A DNA stretch of 7,147 nucleotides from Candidatus Levybacteria bacterium RIFCSPLOWO2_01_FULL_42_15 (GCA_001784055.1 MFOZ01000018.1:1-7147); one strand, 5' to 3'. Shown: positions 1 to 5,556, counted from the first letter of the stretch. Numbers and translations: made by a program. The notes: generated by a model from the letters alone, not told the origin.

Positions 1-1079
1 TTTTGTTTCGAAGATTCGATTTTTCTTCTTTTGATATTGTGATTGTTTCTGCAACAGGAGCGTATAGTCCTAACTCTATTCGGTGTCATCCTGAATTTAT
101 TTCAGGATCTCGTTCCTTGAGGGATGAGATGCCGAAACTTGCCTCGCGGCAAGGCGGGCAAGTTCGCCGTGGCAAGGAGAAGAGACCTATCCATGTCTGC
201 TATTGTCATACGCCGTCGAGATACCTGTATGGTTACGCAACGGCAAGGGAATGGAAGAAAAATTCTTTCGTTCGGGTTTTTGGCGAAATAGCCAACCATT
301 TTCTTCGGCTCATCGATTTCAAAAGCGCCCAGAATGTTGATTATTTTATTGCCAACTCAAAAGAGGTAGCATCTCGGATCAAAAAATTCTATCGAAAGAA
401 TTCAGTCATAATATATCCTCCAGTCGACATGGGTTCTCCGGGCGCGGGTCCTGCCACTCGCTCTTCCCACGGTGCTCCTGCTAGTTTTGCTGATGCTGCG
501 AACGCAGATGCGCTACGCGTCCGCCCTACGCTCGTGTCACCCGCTAATATTGTCTCCCAATCTCAACACCCTTATTATCTTGCCGGTGGTCGCCTTGCGA
601 GGCCTAAGCATATCGATTTGATTGTGAAAACATGTCAAAACAATAAAATCCCTCTTAAAGTGTTTGGGAAGGGGTTTGCGGGATATGATACAAAATTAAA
701 AATGAACGGGAATGATTCATTTATTGAGTTTGCAGGAGAGGTGAGTGATGGAAAGAAGTGGGAGCTCATGAGAGGTGCCAAGGCGTATATTTTTGCCGCG
801 GAAGATGAGGATTTTGGGATAACTCCGGTTGAAGCAATGGCGGCGGGGATTCCGGTTGACGCGTATCGCTCGGGAGGAGTTCAGGAATCGGTTGTTGAAG
901 AAAAGACAGGCGTATTTTTTGACGAACTTACCTCAAAAAGCCTTCTTAGCGCTATCAAAAAACTTGAAAAGCTTTCCATAAACCCGGAAGATTGCATTAA
1001 ACAGGCGCAGAAATTCTCCAAAGCAACGTTTCAACAATCAATTCAAAAATATATAGAAGGCCTCATAAAGAGTCGTTGA
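1..1079 (+). CDS. GT4-family glycosyltransferase, 5'-truncated by window edge, carrying two in-frame insertions
   Basis: Probable GT-B fold glycosyltransferase that moves a sugar, often mannose, from a nucleotide-sugar donor onto a growing cell-surface glycan or lipid-linked oligosaccharide at the cytoplasmic face of the membrane. The frame is open from the first bases, and the first recognisable residues (FRRFDFSSFDIVIVSA) match an internal part of such enzymes, so I infer that about 80-90 N-terminal residues lie outside the window. The TTG at base 3 is therefore probably not the start. Counting from that codon: HVCYCHTPSRYLYGY at 64-78, the domain-linking YPPVD at 138-142, the donor-domain strand YYLAGGRL at 191-198, and the E-x7-E motif EDFGITPVE at 269-277. 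Residues 28-58 and about 144-178 do not fit the family and are insertions described separately. Asp286 in PVDAYRSGG sits where Ile, Val or Ala is usual. The gene ends in TGA, just before the UMP kinase promoter. Family is fairly sure; the exact sugar and acceptor cannot be told. Confidence 0.85.
   Translation, partial: LFRRFDFSSFDIVIVSATGAYSPNSIRCHPEFISGSRSLRDEMPKLASRQGGQVRRGKEKRPIHVCYCHTPSRYLYGYATAREWKKNSFVRVFGEIANHFLRLIDFKSAQNVDYFIANSKEVASRIKKFYRKNSVIIYPPVDMGSPGAGPATRSSHGAPASFADAANADALRVRPTLVSPANIVSQSQHPYYLAGGRLARPKHIDLIVKTCQNNKIPLKVFGKGFAGYDTKLKMNGNDSFIEFAGEVSDGKKWELMRGAKAYIFAAEDEDFGITPVEAMAAGIPVDAYRSGGVQESVVEEKTGVFFDELTSKSLLSAIKKLEKLSINPEDCIKQAQKFSKATFQQSIQKYIEGLIKSR
84..175 (+). repeat. 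Palindromic dispersed repeat, copy 1, inside the glycosyltransferase gene
   Basis: Repeat element of about 92 bases read in frame as CHPEFISGSRSLRDEMPKLASRQGGQVRRGK. Its first hairpin pairs ATCCTGAA (88-95) with TTCAGGAT (101-108) around a 5-base loop. A second perfect 8-base stem pairs AACTTGCC (136-143) with GGCAAGTT (157-164). It shares the 13-mer GGCGGGCAAGTTC (153-165) and the general order TGTCATCC..GGATCTC..GAGATG.CGAAA with the copy in nnrD at 3410-3504. It lies just before the conserved HVCYCHTP motif, where related proteins have only a short loop. Exact ends are uncertain by several bases. CHPEFISGS/VIPNSFRDL-type peptides are, from general knowledge, recurring translations of dispersed repeats in several bacterial genomes. 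Confidence 0.85.
432..545 (+). repeat. G+C-rich insertion between the two domains of the glycosyltransferase
   Basis: Between YPPVDM and HPYYLAGGRL the family normally has about 10-15 residues, but here there are about 45. The extra stretch is rich in Ala, Gly, Pro, Ser and Arg. By hand count bases 421-540 hold 77 G or C out of 120 (64 %), against about 42 % in typical coding lines of this window. It contains a small hairpin, CTGCG-AA-CGCAG (496-507). No second copy is visible in the window, so calling it a repeat is inference; it could also be a unique insertion or a low-complexity linker. Boundaries are approximate. Confidence 0.5.
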
Positions 1080-1104
1080 GTTTTGTGTCTGGCTGTGATA
1101 GTAT
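1076..1104 (+). promoter_or_regulatory. Probable promoter of the UMP kinase-recF genes
   Basis: TTGAGT (1076-1081) as -35, a 17-base spacer, and an extended -10 TGA-TAGTAT (TG at 1096-1097, hexamer 1099-1104). Both hexamers match the sigma-70 consensus at four of six bases, helped by the TGn extension. Transcription would begin near 1111, leaving about 7 bases before the ATG at 1118. The -35 box overlaps the stop codon of the glycosyltransferase gene. Confidence 0.5.
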
Positions 1105-1117
1105 TATCTTCACACCT

Positions 1118-1849
1118 ATGGCGAATGGATATACGGACAAAGTCATTATTTCGGTGGGTGGATCCCTCATTGTCCCCAACGGCGGGGTGGACACCGCCTT
1201 TCTGTCCAAGTTTAACAAATTCGTAAGAAGCGAACTGGCGAATAATCCAAACCGCCAGTTTTTTTTGGCTATTGGGGGAGGACAAACTACCAGGCTCTAT
1301 CAAAAAGCAGCAAGAGAGGTTATAGGAGATAAGCTTACTCGTGATGATTTAGACTGGATTGGCATTCATGCTACTCGTTTGAATGCCCACCTTGTAAGAA
1401 CCATTTTTAGGGATGTTGCCCATCAATATATTATCAAAAACTTCGAAATTATTCAAAAAGTAACACAGCCTGTAGTTATTGCGTCAGGTTGGAAGCCGGG
1501 ATGGTCCACGGATTATGACGCAATCCTTCTTGCAGAGGATTATCAGGTAGAGAAGATCGTAAATCTTACTAATACGGAATACGTGTATGATAAAGACCCA
1601 AAGAAATTTCCCGATGCAAAACCCATAGAGAACATTAGCTGGAATGATTTTAGAAAGCTCGTTGGCAACGAGTGGATTCCGGGGATGAATGCGCCGTTTG
1701 ACCCGATTGCCGCTAAAAAAGCAGAAGAACTGAACCTAACGGTTGTTATTGCGGGAGCTGATCTTGAGAATCTAGAAAAGATTCTTAACAACAAGCCGTT
1801 TAAGGGGACAACTATTGAGTCCATCTCCGACAAGTCCAATGACGCTTAA
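1118..1849 (+). CDS. pyrH: UMP kinase, archaeal type (amino acid kinase family)
   Basis: Phosphorylates UMP to UDP with ATP in the cytoplasm, the step that feeds UTP and CTP synthesis. The 243-residue product matches the archaeal branch of the amino-acid-kinase superfamily rather than the usual bacterial PyrH. Visible motifs: VGGSLIVP (13-20) and IGGGQTTR (52-59) of the phosphate-binding glycine loops, DWIGIHATRLNA (79-90), GWKPGWSTDYDA (124-135), NLTN..YVYDKDPKK (149-163), PGMNAPFDP (188-196) and KPFKGTTI (226-233). The ATG at 1118 is preferred over the in-frame TTG at 1076 because it leads directly into the first conserved strand and the promoter-like boxes lie between the two. No Shine-Dalgarno sequence precedes it. 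The last 11 bases overlap recF, which suggests translational coupling and one transcript. The typical bacterial sequence TNVDGVY is TNTEYVY here. Function is close to certain; the archaeal-type assignment is strong. Confidence 0.93.
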   Translation: MANGYTDKVIISVGGSLIVPNGGVDTAFLSKFNKFVRSELANNPNRQFFLAIGGGQTTRLYQKAAREVIGDKLTRDDLDWIGIHATRLNAHLVRTIFRDVAHQYIIKNFEIIQKVTQPVVIASGWKPGWSTDYDAILLAEDYQVEKIVNLTNTEYVYDKDPKKFPDAKPIENISWNDFRKLVGNEWIPGMNAPFDPIAAKKAEELNLTVVIAGADLENLEKILNNKPFKGTTIESISDKSNDA

Positions 1850-2894
1850 AAGTCTTGTTCTTCGGAATTTCCGCTCATACGCTTCTTCCAAATTTTCTCT
1901 CAATGAGGGGATCGTATCGATTGTAGGGAAAAACGCCACCGGCAAGACAAATCTCATAGAAGCAATATATCTTTTAGGACGGGGGAAAAGCTTTCGGGCA
2001 GAAAAAGACACCCAGATGATTCAGCTTGGCAAAGAGGTGGGAAGGGTTCAGGGAGAAGTTTATGACACAAAACTTGAGGTGGTTCTTGTAGATCCTTCAC
2101 TCCAGAATCTAGGAAAAAGGTCAAAGAAATTTTTGGTCAATGGCGTTTCCAAACGGGGAGTAGACTTTGTGGGGAATTTAGCGGTGGTCTTGTTTGCGCC
2201 CACCGATTTGGAGATTATGAGCGGATCGCCTGGTACGCGGAGGCGGTTTTTGGATGAAACACTGCAGCAAGTAGATAGAGAGTATCGGCTTGCTCTTATG
2301 GAATATACAAAGGCGCTTAAACAAAGAAACGCACTTCTTGAGCGCGTACAAGAAACGGGAGTTCGCAATGCCAAGCTTTTTGAGTATTGGGATGATCTTC
2401 TTATAAAGCAGGGGGAAGTTATTGCCGAAAAACGGGAAGCATTCTGTGCTTTCTTAAATAACAGTGAAAAAAGCGTGTTTGATTTTGCCGTAACGTATGA
2501 CAAAAGCGTTATTTCCCGCAAACGGCTTGAAGAATACAAAAGCGCGGAAGAAGGCGCTGGCGTTACCCTCGTGGGGCCTCACCGAGACGATATAATTCTT
2601 AGAATGTTTAACAGGGGGACAGGCGTTGCGTGCGAGCTAAGGTTTTTTGGATCACGAGGGCAACAGAGGCTTTCTGTCCTCCAGCTAAAGCTTCTTGAGT
2701 TGTTATATGTAGAAAAAGCGCTTCATGATGCGCCTGTTCTTCTTCTTGATGACATTTTTTCCGAGCTTGATGCATCTCACATAAAGCTTGTGTTAGAAAC
2801 GCTTCCCCATAAGCAAATCATTCTTACTACCACACATAAAGAATTTCTTAAGGGACCAATGATAAAAAACGCGCAGGTTATTGAAATTTCTTAA
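1839..2894 (+). CDS. recF: DNA replication and repair protein RecF
   Basis: SMC/ABC-type ATPase of the RecFOR pathway. It binds DNA at single-strand gaps and helps load RecA during gap repair and restart of stalled forks. The 351-residue product, about normal length, has the whole family signature: N-terminal LKSLVLRNFRSY, Walker A GKNATGKT (30-37), GPHRDD (246-251), the ABC signature-like SRGQQRLS (272-279), Walker B VLLLDD (300-305) followed by IFSELD, and the ILTTTHKEF switch near the end. The ATG at 1839 places the RecF N-terminal strand directly at the start; an in-frame TTG at 1815 would add eight residues with no family match. The gene starts inside the end of the UMP kinase gene and has no visible ribosome binding site, so it is probably expressed by coupling. 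In many bacteria recF lies beside dnaA-dnaN-gyrB; that context is absent here. Confidence 0.95.
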   Translation: MTLKSLVLRNFRSYASSKFSLNEGIVSIVGKNATGKTNLIEAIYLLGRGKSFRAEKDTQMIQLGKEVGRVQGEVYDTKLEVVLVDPSLQNLGKRSKKFLVNGVSKRGVDFVGNLAVVLFAPTDLEIMSGSPGTRRRFLDETLQQVDREYRLALMEYTKALKQRNALLERVQETGVRNAKLFEYWDDLLIKQGEVIAEKREAFCAFLNNSEKSVFDFAVTYDKSVISRKRLEEYKSAEEGAGVTLVGPHRDDIILRMFNRGTGVACELRFFGSRGQQRLSVLQLKLLELLYVEKALHDAPVLLLDDIFSELDASHIKLVLETLPHKQIILTTTHKEFLKGPMIKNAQVIEIS

Positions 2895-2927
2895 GGTGTT
2901 TGAAAGAATAAAGATACTCTCTAATAT

Positions 2928-3821
2928 ATGTTTGATAAAGCTTTACTCGATAGGCTTTTTCGTCCGGACACCTCTTCTCATAAGGGAATGAACGGGAAGC
3001 TTATGATTATTGGAGGTTCTCATCTGTTCCACGCCGCTTCTCTTTGGGCGCTTGAGGTAGCCTCCCGTATTGTTGATATGGTGTTTTACTCCTCGGTGCC
3101 GGAGAATAATCAGATCGTTCAAAAAACAAAAGAAGCATTCAGAAACGGCATCATAATCCCTCGAGATCAGATAGAAGCATACATTCAGGAAGCGGATTGT
3201 GTGTTGATAGGACCCGGCTTACCGCGAGCGCAAGGGCAGGAAGAAGGAGACGATGATACTAAAGAGTTGACCGAGCGATTGCTCAGCCAATATCCGGATA
3301 AAAGATGGGTGATTGATGGAGGAGCATTGCAGATGATGGATCCGGAATTTATTCCTCGCAATGCGATACTAACTCCTCATCCAAAAGAGTTCGAGACGCT
3401 CTTTTATCGTGTCATCCCGAACTCGTTTCGGGATCTCAGTTTCAAATCAAACGAGATGCTGAAACCCTTCGGCTCCCCTCAGGGCGGGCAAGTTCAGCAT
3501 GACAATAAAGTAGGAGAAATGGCGAAAAAATACAACTGTATAATTTTACTTAAGGGGCCGACCGATATTGTTTGCTCGCCAGACGAGTGCGTTGAAATAC
3601 CGGGCGGAAATGCGGGGATGACCAAAGGAGGGACCGGAGATGTGCTCGCCGGTCTTGTGGGTGCTCTTGCGTGTAAAAATGATCTGTTTCTGGCCGCAAC
3701 CTGCGCAAGCTATATTAATAAGCGCGCGGGAGACGAGTTGTATGACAAAGTAGGGCCGTACTTTAACGCTTCTGATCTTGCCGCCCAAATCCCAATCACC
3801 ATGAAGCAGCTTCTAAAATAG
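2928..3821 (+). CDS. nnrD: ADP-dependent (S)-NAD(P)H-hydrate dehydratase, with an in-frame repeat insertion
   Basis: Metabolite-repair enzyme of the ribokinase-like (YjeF C-terminal/CARKD) family. It restores NADH or NADPH from the damaged hydrate form, using ADP in bacteria. The 297 residues show SHKG.NGKLMIIGGS (17-31), GPG (95-97), TPHPKEF (149-155), LLKGPTDIV (207-215) and NAGMTKGGTGDVLAGL (228-243), in which Asp238 of GTGD is the expected catalytic base. There is no N-terminal NnrE epimerase domain, so only the dehydratase is present; an epimerase gene would have to lie elsewhere. Residues about 162-193 come from a palindromic repeat (3410-3504) and sit in the segment between TPHPKEF and LLKGP. 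All catalytic motifs remain, so the enzyme is probably active. The ATG at 2928 fits the family N-terminus; it follows recF by 33 bases without a Shine-Dalgarno sequence. A weak -10-like GATACT (2913-2918) precedes it, but no good -35 box. Confidence 0.93.
   Translation: MFDKALLDRLFRPDTSSHKGMNGKLMIIGGSHLFHAASLWALEVASRIVDMVFYSSVPENNQIVQKTKEAFRNGIIIPRDQIEAYIQEADCVLIGPGLPRAQGQEEGDDDTKELTERLLSQYPDKRWVIDGGALQMMDPEFIPRNAILTPHPKEFETLFYRVIPNSFRDLSFKSNEMLKPFGSPQGGQVQHDNKVGEMAKKYNCIILLKGPTDIVCSPDECVEIPGGNAGMTKGGTGDVLAGLVGALACKNDLFLAATCASYINKRAGDELYDKVGPYFNASDLAAQIPITMKQLLK
3410..3504 (+). repeat. Palindromic dispersed repeat, copy 2, inside nnrD
   Basis: Element of about 95 bases bounded by the short inverted ends TGTCAT (3410-3415) and ATGACA (3499-3504). 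First hairpin: ATCCCGAA (3414-3421) with TTCGGGAT (3427-3434), loop of 5. Second hairpin: ATGCTGAA (3456-3463) with TTCAGCAT (3493-3500). Compared with copy 1 at 84-175, the first stem differs at one base pair on both arms (T-A there, C-G here), so pairing is preserved. The read-through peptide is VIPNSFRDLSFKSNEMLKPF followed by GSPQGGQVQHDN. The 5' halves of the two copies are read in different frames, while the 3' halves (EM.K...QGGQV) share a frame. Same orientation relative to the gene in both cases. Confidence 0.88.
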
Positions 3822-3823
3822 CC

Positions 3824-3852
3824 TTGCGATTCTTCGGGAAATGTGCGTTAAT
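3824..3852 (+). promoter_or_regulatory. Possible promoter of the fic gene
   Basis: TTGCGA (3824-3829), a 17-base spacer and an extended -10 TGC-GTTAAT (hexamer 3847-3852), each hexamer matching consensus at four of six bases. The start would be near 3859, about 14 bases before the ATG at 3873. It lies just after the nnrD stop codon. The match is modest and the fic gene could instead be read from upstream. Confidence 0.35.
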
Positions 3853-3872
3853 TGAGAAAGAACACTAGCTTT

Positions 3873-4925
3873 ATGTATCAGCCGAAATTTACTATTTCTT
3901 ACGCAATTCTCCGCCACATGGGAGTGATCGAGGCGTGCAAAGAAGTCATTGATTCGGCTCCACTTCTTCCTTTTTATGAAAAGCAGTTCCGATCAGACGC
4001 ACTCGTGCGTACTGTTCATCACGGTACCCATATTGAAGGAAACGCGCTTTCTCTCTCTCAAGCAAAACAGGTTTTGGAAGGGCAAGAGGTCGTCGGCAGG
4101 GATAGAGACATACAAGAAGTGATTAATTATCGCAAAGTAATGGAATACGTTGAAAAAGTGAAAAGTGAAAAGTCAAAAGTTACAATTGACGAAGAGGCTA
4201 TAAAAACTATTCATAGAATAACCGTTGAGAAGATTTTGTCGCAAGAAAAATGTGGAGAATATCGAAAAACCCAGGTGGTGATTAAGAATAATACGACTAA
4301 AGAAGTTTCGTTTCGGCCGCCACCCGCAGAACACGTAGAAGCCCAAATAACCGATCTCATTGCGTTTATTTCTGCAAAGCAGAATCAAGATATTCATCCG
4401 GTTTTGAAATCGGGAGTTGTTCATTATGAATTTGTGCGCATCCATCCGTTTGTGGATGGAAACGGCAGGGTTGCCCGGGCTTTGTCAACACTCCTATTGT
4501 TTCTTGAAGGGTATGACATTCGAAAATTTTTTTCTCTTGAGGAGTATTTCGATAAAAACGCAAACGATTATTATAGAGCGCTGCAAAGCGTGAAAAAAAA
4601 GAAAGGGAATCTCACAAACTGGCTTGAGTACTTTACTCAAGGGCTTGCTATTGAGCTTTCCAAGATCAAGGAAAAAATTGAGAGAATTTCAGTAGACGCA
4701 AAATTAAGAGAAAAACTTGGAGGAAAACCGCTCATGCTTACAGACCGCCAGCTTGCGATTATCGAATACATTCAGGAAACAGGCTATCTGCAAAATCAGG
4801 CTTTTGAAACCCTTTTTCCCATGGTGTCCGAAGATACGGTTCTTAACGAGCTAGGATCACTCGTTGAAGCGGGAGTTATCAAGAAGCAGGGGGTGACAAA
4901 GGGCGCTCGCTACGTGATGGGGTAA
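3873..4925 (+). CDS. Fic-domain protein with C-terminal winged helix (probable protein AMP-transferase)
   Basis: Fic proteins usually transfer AMP from ATP to a Ser, Thr or Tyr hydroxyl of a target protein; the target here is unknown. The 350-residue product has the canonical motif HPFVDGNGRVAR (191-202) with catalytic His191 and phosphate-binding Asn197, Arg199 and Arg202. N-terminal to it, GTHIEGN (51-57) resembles the inhibitory helix (S/T)xxxE(G/N), with Glu55 as the candidate glutamate that would block ATP in the resting enzyme, although the position four before it is Gly rather than Ser or Thr. Residues about 285-350 (LTDRQLAIIEYI... to ...GVIKKQG) look like a winged helix, as in many stand-alone Fic proteins that may bind DNA. 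Residues about 95-103 are encoded by a 7-base tandem repeat. ATG 3873 is chosen over the TTG at 3852, which lies next to the possible -10 box. No antitoxin partner is visible. The end overlaps the convergent gene by 47 bases. Confidence 0.9.
   Translation: MYQPKFTISYAILRHMGVIEACKEVIDSAPLLPFYEKQFRSDALVRTVHHGTHIEGNALSLSQAKQVLEGQEVVGRDRDIQEVINYRKVMEYVEKVKSEKSKVTIDEEAIKTIHRITVEKILSQEKCGEYRKTQVVIKNNTTKEVSFRPPPAEHVEAQITDLIAFISAKQNQDIHPVLKSGVVHYEFVRIHPFVDGNGRVARALSTLLLFLEGYDIRKFFSLEEYFDKNANDYYRALQSVKKKKGNLTNWLEYFTQGLAIELSKIKEKIERISVDAKLREKLGGKPLMLTDRQLAIIEYIQETGYLQNQAFETLFPMVSEDTVLNELGSLVEAGVIKKQGVTKGARYVMG
4154..4181 (+). repeat. Heptanucleotide tandem repeat (AAAAGTN)4 inside the fic gene
   Basis: Four consecutive units, AAAAGTG, AAAAGTG, AAAAGTC and AAAAGTT, each exactly seven bases. 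They encode the Lys/Ser/Val-rich stretch KVKSEKSKV (about residues 95-103) between the N-terminal helices and the Fic core. Three units equal 21 bases, or seven codons, so gain or loss of three units keeps the frame. A related five-unit array lies in the ligase gene at 6999-7033. Confidence 0.85.
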
Positions 4926-5511
4926 GGGTTATCCCTCCATCTTCTGATCGCGTCATAGTTAAACAAGTTGCGTTATCAAACTGGGTTATTTTTTGTAGAA
5001 TATTTCTTCCTACTTGATGATATTGTTCTGCGATGCGTTTTACTGTTTCGTCTTGTGATCTGTCCCGTATCAATTCAGAAAAACCAATGCCAGCCGAGAG
5101 AGGAGTTTTTACATGGTGAGTAAACGCTTGAATAAACTCGTACAGAAGTTTTCCTTCAAGAGTAGCCGATGAAGGAAGGTTTTCCTCTATCTGTTCTTCT
5201 CCCAAAAATTCAAAATCCCATTGCCCTTTTTCATACACCAACAGAACCGTTTTTGCTCTTTGAAGCTTTTTGGGAACCTCCACGAATCTTTGGTGATCGT
5301 CTTTTATGACGTCAAGGAATCGACTAGCAAAACGATCAGATTGTCCATCAAGAGTAAGCGCTTCCAGTAAGGGTTGAGCCTCTTTGATATCTGGTGCCAC
5401 TAATTGCTCAAAACCTTTTCCAAACATAGCACCAATAGAGGGAGGTAAGTGTTTTACTCTTCTTTGTTCTTTACGAATTGATTTTTCTGGGTTTTCCACC
5501 GAAGGCTCCAT
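4879..5511 (-). CDS. Small protein with a histidine-kinase-type dimerisation/phosphoacceptor domain and no ATPase domain
   Basis: A 210-residue protein of unknown role. Residues about 118-178 resemble the HisKA dimerisation and phosphoacceptor domain: FTHHVKTPLSAGIGFSELI (130-148) aligns with the classical H-box F.HELRTPL..I.GF.ELL, with His132 as the phosphoacceptor candidate, followed by a second helix (ETVKRIAEQYHQVGRNILQKI). The usual acidic residue after that histidine is His133 here, and no N, G1, F or G2 boxes of the ATPase domain follow; the protein ends about 30 residues after the helix. Residues 1-117 match nothing I recognise, though LVYEKGQWDFEFLG (91-104) could be a small sensory beta-structure. 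No signal peptide or membrane segment is seen, so it is probably cytoplasmic. The ATG at 5511 is chosen over the upstream TTG at 5553 because a strong promoter lies between them. The C-terminal tail is antisense to the end of fic. The HisKA assignment is likely; phosphotransfer activity is uncertain. Confidence 0.75.
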   Translation of the reverse strand: MEPSVENPEKSIRKEQRRVKHLPPSIGAMFGKGFEQLVAPDIKEAQPLLEALTLDGQSDRFASRFLDVIKDDHQRFVEVPKKLQRAKTVLLVYEKGQWDFEFLGEEQIEENLPSSATLEGKLLYEFIQAFTHHVKTPLSAGIGFSELIRDRSQDETVKRIAEQYHQVGRNILQKITQFDNATCLTMTRSEDGGITLTPSRSERPLSPPAS

Positions 5512-5520
5512 GTGGACGCT

Positions 5521-5549
5521 ATTATATCCCAAAAACGAGTATGGTACAA
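5521..5549 (-). promoter_or_regulatory. Promoter of the HisKA-domain gene, nearly leaderless
   Basis: Read on the minus strand: -35 TTGTAC (5549-5544), a 17-base spacer, and a perfect -10 TATAAT (5526-5521). Transcription should start near 5514, about three bases before the ATG at 5511, so the message would be essentially leaderless. The sequence shows the boxes; the start site is inferred from normal spacing. Confidence 0.65.
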
Positions 5550-5550
5550 T
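5522..5550 (+). promoter_or_regulatory. Promoter of the DNA ligase gene, leaderless, overlapping the divergent promoter
   Basis: Extended -10 TGG-TACAAT (TG at 5542-5543, hexamer 5545-5550, five of six to consensus) with a weak -35 TTATAT (5522-5527) at 17-base spacing. The start is expected near 5557, exactly the G of the GTG start codon, so a leaderless message is predicted. The -10 covers the -35 of the minus-strand promoter and its -35 covers the other -10. Confidence 0.5.
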
Positions 5551-5556
5551 CAACGT

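Noticed and set aside
102..299. 65-codon minus-strand frame across the first palindromic repeat
   Set aside because: Palindromic DNA is often open on both strands; the plus strand carries conserved glycosyltransferase sequence on both sides, while this frame has no family match.
2060..2539. 159-codon open frame on the minus strand opposite recF
   Set aside because: It lies entirely antisense to a clearly conserved recF frame, is rich in Ser, Arg and Thr as expected of a reverse shadow, and matches no family.
2900..2927. TTGAAA (2900-2905) and TAATAT (2922-2927) as a promoter for nnrD
   Set aside because: With this spacing, transcription would begin inside the nnrD coding sequence after its ATG. 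The alternative -10 GATACT (2913-2918) has only the poor TTAAGG as -35.
84..3504. The two palindromic repeats considered as CRISPR repeats, or as ends of one composite transposon
   Set aside because: They are in direct orientation 3.3 kb apart, not regularly spaced, and the DNA between them holds only housekeeping genes with no transposase or spacer-like units.
4916..4941. Imperfect hairpin (GATGG with CCATC, inner AGGG-TTAT-CCCT) at the end of fic, considered as a terminator
   Set aside because: It has a 4-base bulge on one arm and no run of T follows it on the plus strand, nor on the minus strand in the direction of the opposing gene, so it does not meet the usual criteria for an intrinsic terminator.
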